Origin: an uncultured Acetatifactor sp.
Lineage (GTDB): Bacteria; Bacillota; Clostridia; Lachnospirales; Lachnospiraceae
Reading direction: 5' to 3'
Assembly (NCBI GenBank): GCA_947581865.1
Contig: CANPWA010000005.1
Coordinates: forward strand, 86,723-150,722
Length of the DNA stretch: 64,000 bases
Position 1 is the stretch's first letter. The number at the start of each line of letters is the position of its first letter. Below, one piece after another: positions 29,784-40,392 of the stretch. Under the pieces are notes generated by a model. It did no database searches and had not been told where the DNA came from. It saw nothing but the letters and a program-made list of their open reading frames with translations. The translations under genes and the position numbers were made by a program.

Positions 29784-29807
29784 AAACACTCTTGTAAAAG
29801 AGTGTTT
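29784..29807 (-). terminator. Stem-loop terminator between secG and rnr
   Basis: AAACACTCTT-GTAA-AAGAGTGTTT, then TCTTTTT on the minus strand. Confidence 0.7.
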
Positions 29808-29817
29808 GTCTTATGTG

Positions 29818-30060
29818 TTATTGAAAAATATTCAAATTAAGTATTGCCGAAAGCAGGATGAACAATACCGCCAAAACCTTTGTCCAGGTGACCAGCCGTC
29901 CCTCCATGGAACGTCCCTTATTCTTCCCCCAGTAGGTCTCAGCCGCACCGCTGATGGTTCCCAGCCCCGCTGATTTTCCTTCCTGCATCAGCACCAACAC
30001 GACAAGCGCAACACACACTAATATAAAGAAAACTGTCACTACGATCTTAAATGCTCCCAT
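29818..30060 (-). CDS. secG: Preprotein translocase subunit SecG
   Basis: MGAFKIVVTVFFILVCVALVVLVLMQEGKSAGLGTISGAAETYWGKNKGRSMEG. Confidence 0.95.
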   Translation of the reverse strand: MGAFKIVVTVFFILVCVALVVLVLMQEGKSAGLGTISGAAETYWGKNKGRSMEGRLVTWTKVLAVLFILLSAILNLNIFQ

Positions 30061-30145
30061 CTCACACCTCCTAATGTCAAGCAAAAATAATCATACCATA
30101 CAACCCGCACAATTTCAACAAAAACTTTTTTGCTGCGCACCCGGT

Positions 30146-31681
30146 CTATGCTCTGCGCTCCAGGAGGGACTTTCCGGTCATCTCAGCAGGCTGTTTCATT
30201 CCCATGATCTCGATCAGGGTGGGCACGATATCCGCCAGACAGCCGTTCTCTCTCAGCCCGTACGCCTCGTCATAATTTACAAGTATAAAGGGCACCTGGT
30301 TGGTGGTATGCGCGGTGAAGGGCTCCCCGGTCTCAGGGTCGATCAGCATCTCCGCATTGCCGTGATCCGCACAGATGAACAGAACGCCGTCCACCTCCCT
30401 GATCGCCTCCACAGCTCTGCCCACACATTCATCCACAGTCTCCACAGCCTTGACGGCGGCATCCAGCACTCCGGTATGCCCTACCATGTCAGGGTTTGCA
30501 AAGTTGATGATGATCACATCGTACTCTCCGGAGCGGATCGCGCCGATGAGCTTGTCACACACTTCATAAGCGCTCATCTGCGGCTTGAGGTCATAAGTAG
30601 CCACATCCTTGGGGGAATTGACCAGCACTCTGTCCTCCCCCTCGTTGGGCTCCTCCACACCGCCGTTGAAAAAGAACGTCACATGGGCATACTTCTCGGT
30701 CTCGGCAATGCGCACCTGTCTCATGTGATTTGCCGCAAGCCACTCGCCGAAGGTATTCGTCACGGCAACCTTGTGAAACGCCACATCCTTGTTGGGGATG
30801 GTGGGATCATAATCGGAGAAACATACATAGGTGATATTCTTTCTCGCGCCTCTGTCAAATCCTTTGAATTCGTCGTCGCAGAATGCCCGGGTGATCTCTC
30901 TCGCCCTGTCGGGGCGGAAGTTGAAAAAGATCACAGAGTCACCGTCCTCGACCGCCGCGCCGTCCTCGGTCACGGTGGGCTTTACAAACTCGTCCGTCTC
31001 TCCCCTGTCATAGGACTCCTGAATTCCGCAGATGCCACATTTTGCGGTCAGCCCCTCTCTCTTGGTCAGAGCGTCATACGCAAGTTTCACCCTGTCCCAG
31101 TTATTGTCTCTGTCCATGGCATAATACCGCCCCATCACCGATGCGATGCAGCCGGTGCCGATTTCTTCCATCTTATCCCTGAGCGCCTCGGCAAATTCTT
31201 TTCCGCTGGTCGGAGGCGTGTCCCGTCCGTCCAGAAAACAATGCACATATACTTTCTTCAGCCCGTTTTTCTTTGCCAGTTCCAGCAGGGCATAGAGATG
31301 CGTATTGTGGCTGTGTACGCCGCCGTCGGACAAAAGCCCCATCAGATGCAGGGCAGAGTCATTCTTCTTGCAATTCTCCACCGCCCTGACAAGCGCGGGA
31401 TTCTCAAAAAAAGTGCCGTCCTGGATCTCCTTGGTGATGCGGGTGAGCTCCTGGTACACGATACGTCCTGCCCCCATATTCAGATGCCCTACCTCGGAAT
31501 TGCCCATCTGTCCCTCCGGCAGCCCCACCGCCATACCGCTGGCATTGCCCCGTGCAAAGGGATATTTTTGCATCAGCTCATCCATCACCGGCGTCTTCGC
31601 CTGCGCAACCGCATTTCCCTCAGTCTTTTCATTGAGTCCGTATCCGTCTAAGATCATCAAAACTACTGGTTTCCTGCTCAT
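30146..31681 (-). CDS. gpmI: 2,3-bisphosphoglycerate-independent phosphoglycerate mutase
   Basis: MSRKPVVLMILDGYGLNEKTEGNAVAQAKTPVMD, MGNSEVGHLNMGAGRIVYQ. Confidence 0.97.
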   Translation of the reverse strand: MSRKPVVLMILDGYGLNEKTEGNAVAQAKTPVMDELMQKYPFARGNASGMAVGLPEGQMGNSEVGHLNMGAGRIVYQELTRITKEIQDGTFFENPALVRAVENCKKNDSALHLMGLLSDGGVHSHNTHLYALLELAKKNGLKKVYVHCFLDGRDTPPTSGKEFAEALRDKMEEIGTGCIASVMGRYYAMDRDNNWDRVKLAYDALTKREGLTAKCGICGIQESYDRGETDEFVKPTVTEDGAAVEDGDSVIFFNFRPDRAREITRAFCDDEFKGFDRGARKNITYVCFSDYDPTIPNKDVAFHKVAVTNTFGEWLAANHMRQVRIAETEKYAHVTFFFNGGVEEPNEGEDRVLVNSPKDVATYDLKPQMSAYEVCDKLIGAIRSGEYDVIIINFANPDMVGHTGVLDAAVKAVETVDECVGRAVEAIREVDGVLFICADHGNAEMLIDPETGEPFTAHTTNQVPFILVNYDEAYGLRENGCLADIVPTLIEIMGMKQPAEMTGKSLLERRA

Positions 31682-31938
31682 CTGCTCTCCTCCGTTTATC
31701 CATAATATTTACTTGACAGCCCTGTATTATTAACCCTTGTTTCAAATGGCAGAGATTTCCTCTGCGGCCACAAAGCATTATACAATGAAATGAGCGGAAC
31801 CGCAACCCGTTTCCGCTCATTTGCCCGGATTTTGTTTTAATTTTTGTGCCGCGATACCTTGTTGTATTTTTGCGGCAAATGCTATACAATATGCTATAAA
31901 CCTGTAAACCATCTCCTTTACACAGACCGAGGCTGTTT

Positions 31939-33099
31939 ATGATCACTTTACTTTCTAAAATATTTATCAAAACCCCTGACGATACCGACTCCCCCGGCGT
32001 CCGCCGCGCCTATGGCATACTCTGCGGCGCGGTGGGGATCTTTCTGAATCTTTTGCTCTTTGGCGGCAAGGCGCTGGCAGGATTTATCAGCGGCTCCATC
32101 GCCATCACGGCGGATGCGCTGAACAATCTCTCCGACGCCGGCTCTTCCATCGTCACCCTGCTCGGCTTTCAGCTCGCCAGCCAGAAGCCGGACTCCGACC
32201 ATCCTTTCGGACACGGGAGACTGGAATATATCTCCGGGCTGATCGTGGCATTTCTGATACTGCTCATGGCATTTGAACTGCTGCAGAGTTCCGTGTCCAA
32301 AATCCTGCACCCCGAAAAACCGGAGTATTCTGCCCTGGTCATCGCCATCCTGGCCGCATCCATCGCCGTCAAATTTTATATGTCGTTTTATAACCGCAGC
32401 ATCGGCAGACGCATCCACTCCGTCGCCATGGCGGCGACTGCCACGGACAGCTTCAGCGATGTCTGCGCCACTTCGCTGGTACTCGCATCGGCGCTGATAT
32501 CCCGTGCCACGGGGATCGTGGTCGACGGATACTGCGGTATCGCCGTGGCAGTCTTCATCGGCATCGCAGGCATCAACGCCGCGCGGGATACCATCAGCCC
32601 TCTGCTGGGTCAGGCGCCCGACCCCGATTTTGTGAAGCGCATCACCGACTTGGTTCTCTCCTATGACGGGATCATCGGCATCCATGACCTGATGGTACAT
32701 AATTACGGTCCCGGCCGCGTCCATATTTCCCTCCATGCCGAGGTGCCCTCCGACGGCAATCTCATGGAACTGCACGAACTGATCGATCTGATCGAGCACA
32801 CGCTCCGCAAGGCAATGAACTGCAGCGCGGTCATCCACATGGATCCCGTCTGCGTCAATGACCCGGAGACCAACAGGCTGCGGGACATGGTCAAGGACGT
32901 GCTGAAAGAGATCGACCCCTGCATCAGCATGCACGATTTCCGCATTGTAAAAGGCACCGCCCACACCAATCTGATTTTTGATGTGGCAGTGCCCTATGAT
33001 TACAGACTCTCTGACAATGCGCTGACGGAAATCATCCATTACAAGATCAAATCCATCAATTCCGAATTTTTTACCACGATCGATGTGGACAAATGCTGA
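31939..33099 (+). CDS. Cation diffusion facilitator family transporter
   Basis: SIAITADALNNLSDAGSSIVTLLGF, DHPFGHGRLEYISGL, TATDSFSDVCATS. Confidence 0.95.
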   Translation: MITLLSKIFIKTPDDTDSPGVRRAYGILCGAVGIFLNLLLFGGKALAGFISGSIAITADALNNLSDAGSSIVTLLGFQLASQKPDSDHPFGHGRLEYISGLIVAFLILLMAFELLQSSVSKILHPEKPEYSALVIAILAASIAVKFYMSFYNRSIGRRIHSVAMAATATDSFSDVCATSLVLASALISRATGIVVDGYCGIAVAVFIGIAGINAARDTISPLLGQAPDPDFVKRITDLVLSYDGIIGIHDLMVHNYGPGRVHISLHAEVPSDGNLMELHELIDLIEHTLRKAMNCSAVIHMDPVCVNDPETNRLRDMVKDVLKEIDPCISMHDFRIVKGTAHTNLIFDVAVPYDYRLSDNALTEIIHYKIKSINSEFFTTIDVDKC

Positions 33100-33129
33100 C
33101 CGTCTCACGCCGATGAGCTCTGCTGCACT

Positions 33130-35643
33130 CTAACGGTTTTCATTCACAAAAAGCTGGGCGCGGCTCTGGATGATCCCGGCCACTTCCTCCGCACTCTTCT
33201 GCCCCTGATAGAATGCCTCCATCTCCTCGGAGATAATATTGCTCACATCCACATTGTAATACGATCTCTTGTCGACGGAATAGATATAATCCTTTATTTC
33301 CTGTACCTGCTGCTCGGTGAGAGGATCCAGGGTGATCATCTCATCGTTGATCCACCAGTTGTATTCGCTCTCCACTTCCTTGCCGTTCTCATCCGTATAA
33401 GTGGGACGTTTGGTCGCCTTCTGTGCCTTTGCCTCAAAACAGTTCTTATTCACAGGAATCGCCCACTCAAGCGCCTCCTGATATTCGTCTGTCAGATAGT
33501 AACGCATAAAGTCCCATGCCGCGTCCAGATCCGCACTTTTTGAGGAGAGGGCATAGCTGATATCCGTGTTGATCACCGCACCGTTTCCGCCGGGGAATCC
33601 CACAAAGCTCACCTCTTCCCCAAAATTGCCGTTGATCATATAGACCATGTTTGCAATATCATAAATGGAACAATTGCTGAGAAGCGTGCGGTTCTCACGG
33701 TACTGGGACTCATAGAGCATATACCAGTCGTCCGTATAATAATCCTCACCCAGTTCTGCGGGAAGTTCCTTCGCAAACTCCATCAATGCAATAAATTCCG
33801 GCGAATTAAAATTACATTTTCCCGTGGACACATCAATGAAATCACTGCCGCAGATCTGCATGGCGGTCTGCAGGAATGAGCTGCGCGTCATCTCACTGAA
33901 CAGTGTCGCTCCTTCCGGCATCTTCTCCAGACATGCCTCTGCTTCATCCATCGTCCACTCCTCAGGCTCTCCCACCAGGGATTTCTTCCCGACAAAAGTG
34001 TAGACACTGAAGGAAGGAATGATCTCATAGAGCTTTCCGTTCACCCTGCACGCTTCAAATACGTTATCGATAAACTCCTTGCCGGAAAGCTCCTCGTCCT
34101 TGCTGATCAGCTCTCCGATGTCTGCGAGCAGCCCCTTGGAGATATAGCTGTCCAGTTTCATGCTGGACGAATCCAGCACCAGGATATCCGGCATATTTCC
34201 GGCAATGATATCATTGTTCAGCTGGGTAGATCCCGCATTGTAATCGTCATAAGTGTTGTAGGTGCTGTAGTCCTTCAGAACGATCCTGTGTGTGGTACTC
34301 GTCTTGTTAAAGTCAATCACCCTTTTTTTCAGATCGCTGGGAACATAAATGCCGCCCAGGACCAATACCGTCTTGTCGGGGATCTCCTCAGGGGGAACCC
34401 GGGTGAAGATCCCGCCCGAGACAACGCTGTTATAATTTTCCTCGTCGTATTCACTGTAGATGCCGATAAAATGATCGTCATCCACAGGGCAGACCGCACT
34501 CAGATAGCTGCTTTCAAAATCAGAGTTTACAAAACTCATGATCTGCGTGCTGTCCTCATCCCCAAGGTGATATTGAAAGACTCCGATATTGGTGGAATAA
34601 ACAAGATCTCCGTCTTTGTCCAGAACGATCCCGCCGATACTGTTTGCCACAGAGGCAGGCAGCGGATAACGCTCTCCCAGCTGTCCCCTGTTCACATCAT
34701 AATATACCACATACATATCTGTCCAGTTGTCTTCGTAATAGCTGATCATCCATCTTCCATCGGCAGCAACCGCAATGCCGGCCAGATTTTCCAGAATCTC
34801 CTCCAGCGCGTCGGCAGACTTTAGCTCGGAAACGGTTCCCTCTTCATCTATATCAATAAATCCGGTCACATTACCTGTGATCAGCGCTACCGCCTTCCCG
34901 TTTCCCTTGACTGCCATGTTGCTGATATTGTACCACTCATTCTCATCCCCGATCTGAATCTGCGTCTCCCAGAGCATATTGCCGTCCATATCCCACGCGC
35001 AGATATAATTGTCATTTTTGCTCACATAGTTCTCAGGATCACTATAGTCCTCAAAATAATGGTTCTTGGTACCCCAGATCATATTTTTGTCAATCAGGAA
35101 ATTCCCCAGACTGATGTTCTCATACACAGAACTTCCATAGTCGGGCTCCTCTTCTGCAACCGCATCGGCGGCTCCTTCTTCAGCCCCCACGGACGCGCCG
35201 TCCTCCGCAGCCGTACTCTCCGCGGCCGTTCCCTCCCCGGGTTCATTCCCTGCAGACTCCGATCCGCCGCCGGCTGCATCGGATGCCCCGTCCTTTAAGA
35301 CAGTCTGGATCTCACACACCCTGGCGTCGGTACCGTCCATCTTCATGCTCAGGAGCCGGTAGATTGGACCGCTTTCCGAGGAATTGCCGCTGTAGTCATA
35401 ACTTTGGGAGATCAGGTAAACCCTTTCCCCGTCACTGGAGACTCGCTGCACATAGGTGTCATCCCCCTTCTTCTGAATGCCCGAAAAATCAAAGGCCTCC
35501 ATGCGGTACACATACTGCTTTGCCAGCGCGGCATTGGCGTTACTCTTTCCCGGATCCCCATTGCCTTTCTGTCCGCACGCCCCCAGCCCCGTCACCATGG
35601 ATGCGGCGAGCAGAACGCTCAAAATCTTCTTCCATTTTTTCAT
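33130..35643 (-). CDS. Extracellular solute-binding lipoprotein with N-terminal propeller-like domain (paralogue 2)
   Basis: Lipobox VTGLGACGQ, ~380 aa repeat-like domain, then VLVLGGIYVPSDLKKRVIDFNKTS..NNDIIAGNMPDILVLDSSS; ends GQKSAEEVAGIIQSRAQLFVNENR. Confidence 0.85.
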   Translation of the reverse strand: MKKWKKILSVLLAASMVTGLGACGQKGNGDPGKSNANAALAKQYVYRMEAFDFSGIQKKGDDTYVQRVSSDGERVYLISQSYDYSGNSSESGPIYRLLSMKMDGTDARVCEIQTVLKDGASDAAGGGSESAGNEPGEGTAAESTAAEDGASVGAEEGAADAVAEEEPDYGSSVYENISLGNFLIDKNMIWGTKNHYFEDYSDPENYVSKNDNYICAWDMDGNMLWETQIQIGDENEWYNISNMAVKGNGKAVALITGNVTGFIDIDEEGTVSELKSADALEEILENLAGIAVAADGRWMISYYEDNWTDMYVVYYDVNRGQLGERYPLPASVANSIGGIVLDKDGDLVYSTNIGVFQYHLGDEDSTQIMSFVNSDFESSYLSAVCPVDDDHFIGIYSEYDEENYNSVVSGGIFTRVPPEEIPDKTVLVLGGIYVPSDLKKRVIDFNKTSTTHRIVLKDYSTYNTYDDYNAGSTQLNNDIIAGNMPDILVLDSSSMKLDSYISKGLLADIGELISKDEELSGKEFIDNVFEACRVNGKLYEIIPSFSVYTFVGKKSLVGEPEEWTMDEAEACLEKMPEGATLFSEMTRSSFLQTAMQICGSDFIDVSTGKCNFNSPEFIALMEFAKELPAELGEDYYTDDWYMLYESQYRENRTLLSNCSIYDIANMVYMINGNFGEEVSFVGFPGGNGAVINTDISYALSSKSADLDAAWDFMRYYLTDEYQEALEWAIPVNKNCFEAKAQKATKRPTYTDENGKEVESEYNWWINDEMITLDPLTEQQVQEIKDYIYSVDKRSYYNVDVSNIISEEMEAFYQGQKSAEEVAGIIQSRAQLFVNENR

Positions 35644-35685
35644 ACCAAATCCTCCCTGCTGCTTCGACCGTATTTGAAGAGCGTT

Positions 35686-36747
35686 TCACGCCTCTTTGCT
35701 TTTCTTTGCCTTTGCGGCATAACGCTTTTCTTTCCAGTCCTCCAGCTTACCTATTATCTTAAGCCATAGACTCTTAAATGTCCAGCCTTTCCGTTTCCAC
35801 CAACGGATAAAAAATATCAGCGCCAGGATGACGGCATATAAAAGAAAGAGAAGCATGAACAGTGTGATGAGCGCAATCCTGTCCTCATAGCCCCTGGCAA
35901 TATTTTCCCAATAAGGATAGACGATCGCCTTGCCGTTCATGGAGCGGGTTCCAAAGGCTTTGATGACTTTCAGCCGGTTTAGCAGACTGTACCGGGTGGT
36001 ATTCTCCAGTATCTCTGTCTCCAGCTCGTCCTTCCCCAGCTGCTCCCGGACATATTTTAAGGCAAACTGTTTCACCGGATTGGGCATCACGATCTCGTAA
36101 TGGCTGATCCCTCCGCCGGTTCCGTGATCCTGAAGCGTACTCAGAGAGACGTACACCCTGGTAGAGTCCAGCCCTGCCGCCTTCACCAGCCCATTGTCCG
36201 GTCTCTCGATCACTCCGCTCACGATATGCGGCACACCCCCGATGGATACCGTCATCCCTGCCACATTGTTGGAGCCGAACAACTGCCATGCCGCATCCTG
36301 ATCGATGACACAATAGTCGTGATTGAGGTCACTGCCGGAAAAGTACCCGCCGCAGAGAAGCTTCTGTGGATGAAACAGGAAAAAATCTCCTCCGACTCCC
36401 ATGGCATCCGCTTCCAGACTGGCATTGTCACTCAAAAGAGTGATTTTCCCCTCCGCGCTGTAGGCGTCCACCCAGAGTCTCGCGCTGGGATTCTCCGACT
36501 CCTGCTCGATGGAGGACTCCTTGAGATAACCGTCCAGAGAATGTTCAAATTGTAAAAGTGTATCTTCCGTCACATCGGCATCCCGGGAGAAAAAACAACT
36601 GATCTGTGCCACATTGCCTTCCCTGCTCCACCGCGCCGCCATCTGCTGTTCCGGCAGAGATTTTGCCATATTTCCCGTCACCAGCATGAGAAGGAGTGAC
36701 AACAGAAAAGACACGCCGCCGGTGATACCCAGTATCAATCTCCTCAT
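35686..36747 (-). CDS. Membrane protein with MacB-periplasmic-core-like ectodomain, no full permease core
   Basis: N-terminal TM, ectodomain motifs GGYFSGSDLNHDYCVIDQDAAWQLFGSNNVAGMTVSIGGVPHIVSGVI, C-terminal TM plus basic tail. Confidence 0.7.
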   Translation of the reverse strand: MRRLILGITGGVSFLLSLLLMLVTGNMAKSLPEQQMAARWSREGNVAQISCFFSRDADVTEDTLLQFEHSLDGYLKESSIEQESENPSARLWVDAYSAEGKITLLSDNASLEADAMGVGGDFFLFHPQKLLCGGYFSGSDLNHDYCVIDQDAAWQLFGSNNVAGMTVSIGGVPHIVSGVIERPDNGLVKAAGLDSTRVYVSLSTLQDHGTGGGISHYEIVMPNPVKQFALKYVREQLGKDELETEILENTTRYSLLNRLKVIKAFGTRSMNGKAIVYPYWENIARGYEDRIALITLFMLLFLLYAVILALIFFIRWWKRKGWTFKSLWLKIIGKLEDWKEKRYAAKAKKSKEA

Positions 36748-36761
36748 ATCCCGTTCACCCC

Positions 36762-38447
36762 TTAATTATTGGCAAGCCGCACCTGCTTTCCCGCCTCAAC
36801 GGGCGCCGTGGAAGTAGTGATCACATACTCATATCCGTTGAGTGCGGCGCTGACGGCGGAACGGGTGTCGTCACTGGCAAGCACCTCCACGTCCACACGG
36901 GTGGCGATATACCGGTTGCTGAGCGGCGTGCTCTTGGTCTCCACGATCAGGATGAACTTCCCGTTATTGTCCTCCCGGATGGCGCTGTTTGGCACGATCA
37001 GGTCATAATTGGCGCTCTTTTGTCCCACGGACACACTCAGAGACTGCCCCTCGGTGACACTGCCCTCCACATCGAAGGTGAGCATCTTGTTCTGACTGGG
37101 ATTGGAAGGATCCGGCTTGATGCTTGCAAGGGAAACATTCACATCGTCATATCTCCAGGAGTTTACCAGTTCTGCCACATCCCCGACGGCAAGGCGCTTT
37201 GCCTGGTCATTGGTCACGGTAAACTGCATGGTATAGCCCTTGCCTTCGGGCTGTATCTCAAACAGGATCCCATCGCCGGGCGTCTCTTCCCCGGACTTTA
37301 CATTGACCGTGATGATCGTCCCCGGGATGGGCGCCGTCACTTCACCGTTTACATTCTCCCCCTGCAGTTCGGAAATATTTTCCTTCAACTCGGTCAGGGT
37401 ATCGCTCCAGTTTAATTCCGTCACGATATCGGACACCAGCTGCGTTTTTTCCTCCTCTGCATCCTCCACTTTCTGCCTGCGCAGCTCAACCTCCTTCGTC
37501 CAGTCGCTGATCTCCTCTTCTATATCCGCAGCGGTGTTGTCCGCCTTATTGTCGTATGCCTTCTGCGCTTTGTCCAGCGCCTTTTTCAAATCGGGCAGCT
37601 TCGCCTCATCGTCCGCGATCTCCGCTTTCTTGTCCTCGATACGTCTCTTCAGGATCTCATTGTTGGCAATAGCGGCATCGTACTGTTCCTTTGTCACCGC
37701 AGGTGTTCCGTCCGCATTCAGCTTATTGTCCTCATAGTCCTGAATCGCTCTGTTGTTGGCGTCGATCTCCTCCTGCCAGCTGTCCATCTCCTTCTTGGCG
37801 GCATTCACCACGTCAGCCACCTCATCGTAAGCCGACTGCGCCGCATCCAGCTTCTTTTTCTCCTTGTCCGTGCTCACCTCGTAGCCGGACTGCTCCTGCC
37901 ATGCCGCCAGCGTGTCTTCCGCCTCTTTCAGCTCATCCTTAAGCGTCTGGATCTCCTGCTCCTTGGCGAGCACCCTGCTCTGATAGACTGCCATGGAAGA
38001 TGTGTTGCCGCTCTGGGCATTGTCCAGCACCGAATCGGACACCGTCCCCTGCAGGATCTGAATCTCATAGTCTAAGATCTGCCGGTTAAGCGCATCCTTC
38101 GCCTCCTCCAGCGCCGTGCTGCCTCCCGCGGAAATATGGCAGAGTACATCCCCCTTCTGCACGGTATCTCCTTTCCGGACCTCCACGGACTCCACGTCAT
38201 AGGTGCCGGAAGCAGTGCTGTCGCTGGTGGTCTTTAGCTTGACGCTGTACGGATCACCGCTCTCCACGATTCCTGATCCCCGGATCTTCGCCGTGATGGT
38301 CCCGGACTCCACATACTGGGTCGCCACCTCCGGCAGGGAATAATTCATGATGGTGTTGGAGAAAAAAGTGAGTACCAGAAGGACGCTTAAAAATACGATC
38401 GCCGCTGTCTTGACCCATTCTCTTCTCTTGTTACTGTTCTCGTTCAT
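36762..38447 (-). CDS. HlyD/RND-type membrane-fusion adaptor protein
   Basis: N-terminal TM, biotinyl-lipoyl-like halves (GSGIVESGDPYSVKLK..VRKGDTVQKGDVLCHI and NGEVTAPIPGTIITVNVKSGE), long coiled coil. Start at MNENSNKRREW. Confidence 0.85.
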   Translation of the reverse strand: MNENSNKRREWVKTAAIVFLSVLLVLTFFSNTIMNYSLPEVATQYVESGTITAKIRGSGIVESGDPYSVKLKTTSDSTASGTYDVESVEVRKGDTVQKGDVLCHISAGGSTALEEAKDALNRQILDYEIQILQGTVSDSVLDNAQSGNTSSMAVYQSRVLAKEQEIQTLKDELKEAEDTLAAWQEQSGYEVSTDKEKKKLDAAQSAYDEVADVVNAAKKEMDSWQEEIDANNRAIQDYEDNKLNADGTPAVTKEQYDAAIANNEILKRRIEDKKAEIADDEAKLPDLKKALDKAQKAYDNKADNTAADIEEEISDWTKEVELRRQKVEDAEEEKTQLVSDIVTELNWSDTLTELKENISELQGENVNGEVTAPIPGTIITVNVKSGEETPGDGILFEIQPEGKGYTMQFTVTNDQAKRLAVGDVAELVNSWRYDDVNVSLASIKPDPSNPSQNKMLTFDVEGSVTEGQSLSVSVGQKSANYDLIVPNSAIREDNNGKFILIVETKSTPLSNRYIATRVDVEVLASDDTRSAVSAALNGYEYVITTSTAPVEAGKQVRLANN

Positions 38448-38512
38448 CGCTGCTCTCTCCTCCATAAAACATCTTGCTCTATGAAATACGCCAAAAACTG
38501 TCCCAATACCCG

Positions 38513-39460
38513 TCAGCCTTTGATGCCTCCCTGATAGGTGATGCCGTCCACCAGATATTCCTCGCCGTAGAGGAACACCAAAAGACTGGGCACCATATAG
38601 ATCGTCGCCACCGCAAACGCCAGCCCTACCTCGCCCGCGTTGATCTTGCTTAAGAACACGGACAGCGGATGCCTCTCCGCATCCGATAAAAGGATCAGGG
38701 GCTGTTCCACCATATTCCAATAATCGATAAACACCAGTATCGCCGCGGAGCACAGCGCGCCCTTGCACAGCGGCAGACAGATCCTTCTGAAGATCTGCCA
38801 CTCTCCCGCGCCGTCGATCTGCGCCGCCTCGATGACGGAAGAGGGAATGCGCCGCATGAATTTGGTCAGCAGATACACCGCAAAGGGCGAGAAAATTCCC
38901 GGCAGCCAGATGGACCAGTAGCTGTCCAGGATGTTCAGCCAGTCTGCCACCAGGAAGTTGGGAACCAGCGTCACCTGATAAGGCATCAGCATCAGGATCA
39001 CATAGGAAAAAAAGATGATACTTCTGATCTTGCCCATATATCTGGAAAAACCATACGCCGCCAGGGTCGCCACCGTAAGCTGGAACACCACGATGGGTCC
39101 CACGAGGATCACCGAATTCCAGAACTTCAGCAGATAGTCCGGGCTCTTAAACAAAACCGTGATATACTGAGAAAAGGACACCATATCCGGTATGAATTTC
39201 AGATTCACTTTTTCGGCGATATACACTTTGCCGCCATTTTCATTTACCGCAAACACAGAACCATAATTGGCAGAAATCTCCGAGGAAGACATAAAAGAGT
39301 TGGTGATGGTCAGCACAATGGGCATCAGAAACAGAACGGCAAACGATGCCGCTATCGCCGTAGCGATGGCAATCTTTGCAAACGCCCATATTTTCTTTCC
39401 TTTCAGAGGTTTTCCCTTCCCCGCCATGCGGGAAGGAACAGGTCTTTTCTCCTCCGCCAT
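38513..39460 (-). CDS. Carbohydrate ABC transporter permease (MalG type)
   Basis: Multi-TM; EAAQIDGAGEWQIFRRICLPLCKGAL EAA loop. Confidence 0.92.
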   Translation of the reverse strand: MAEEKRPVPSRMAGKGKPLKGKKIWAFAKIAIATAIAASFAVLFLMPIVLTITNSFMSSSEISANYGSVFAVNENGGKVYIAEKVNLKFIPDMVSFSQYITVLFKSPDYLLKFWNSVILVGPIVVFQLTVATLAAYGFSRYMGKIRSIIFFSYVILMLMPYQVTLVPNFLVADWLNILDSYWSIWLPGIFSPFAVYLLTKFMRRIPSSVIEAAQIDGAGEWQIFRRICLPLCKGALCSAAILVFIDYWNMVEQPLILLSDAERHPLSVFLSKINAGEVGLAFAVATIYMVPSLLVFLYGEEYLVDGITYQGGIKG

Positions 39461-39464
39461 AGCG

Positions 39465-40361
39465 CTATCCCTCCACATCTTTCCCAAAATGATTCTCCAC
39501 GATAAACAGCGTGCCGATAATGACGATCATCACCAGCGACATCAAAATCGCCGCCGCGGAAAGCGCCTGATAGTCCAGACTCTTAAACTTATTATTCATG
39601 TAATGCTGCAGCATATAGATCGTATCATAGGGATAATCCGTCGTCAGCAGGTAGATCTCCCGGAAGATCTTGAAAGAGCTGATGAGAGACATGATCGTCA
39701 CAAACAGGATCGTGGAGGACAGATACCGGATCTTAATGTAAAAAAAGGTCTGCAAAGGCGTGGCGCTCTCCAGCCTCGCCACCTCCAGAATATCCTTGGG
39801 GACACTCGCCAGCGCCGCCATAAAGAGGATCATATTGTAGCCAAGATTTTTCCAGAGAAATAAAACCACAATGACAATGGTGGAATACTCGGACTTAAAC
39901 CAGTCGATCTTGGAAACCCCGAACACACCCAGCACATCGTTCACCGCGCCGTTATAATGAAACAGCACCTGCCAGATGAGCACGATGGATGCCACCGGCA
40001 CCATCATGGGGCTTAAGAAGAATGTGCGGAACTGGCTGCGAAAGGGGAGCCTGGCCTCCAGCACAATGGCTAAAAGCAGAGACAATACCACCGACAGGGG
40101 CACGGCGATCGCCGAGAATCTCACCGTGTTTTTCACCGCTGTCTGAAAGGCCACATTGTTGAGGACCAGCCCGAAATTCTGCAGCCCGACAAAGTTTGCA
40201 CTGATGGGATTGTCCACCATGGAATAAAAAATGACCACGCCAAAAGGAACCAGGAAAAAAACAAGGACGCCAAGAAAGCCGGGGGCGATAAACAGCCCCG
40301 AGCTTCTCCTGCGTCTTTTTATGATTTTTCCGTTTTTCCTCATCTTTTTCACGATCTGCAC
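39465..40361 (-). CDS. Sugar ABC transporter permease (MalF/UgpA type)
   Basis: Multi-TM; LEVARLESATPLQTFFYIKIRYLSSTI EAA-like loop. Confidence 0.92.
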   Translation of the reverse strand: MQIVKKMRKNGKIIKRRRRSSGLFIAPGFLGVLVFFLVPFGVVIFYSMVDNPISANFVGLQNFGLVLNNVAFQTAVKNTVRFSAIAVPLSVVLSLLLAIVLEARLPFRSQFRTFFLSPMMVPVASIVLIWQVLFHYNGAVNDVLGVFGVSKIDWFKSEYSTIVIVVLFLWKNLGYNMILFMAALASVPKDILEVARLESATPLQTFFYIKIRYLSSTILFVTIMSLISSFKIFREIYLLTTDYPYDTIYMLQHYMNNKFKSLDYQALSAAAILMSLVMIVIIGTLFIVENHFGKDVEG

Positions 40362-40392
40362 CTCGGATCACACCGACCGTCTCTATTTTCGG

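Noticed and set aside
29954-31651. 565-aa plus-strand ORF opposite gpmI
   Set aside because: Fully antisense to a clear gpmI; His/Leu-rich shadow-ORF composition, no family motifs.
31788-31822. Perfect 12-bp stem-loop between gpmI and the CDF gene as a terminator
   Set aside because: No upstream gene points into it on either strand; it overlaps a weak gpmI promoter-like TATAAT (31777..31782). Role unclear, so not called.
31948-33108. 386-aa minus-strand ORF opposite the CDF transporter
   Set aside because: Antisense to a well-supported CDF gene; Asp/Gly/His-rich shadow translation.
38448-38801. N-terminal extension of the HlyD-like ORF (MADLQKDLSAAVQ...)
   Set aside because: Overlaps the upstream permease gene in another frame; TM-containing MNENSNKRREW start is more credible.
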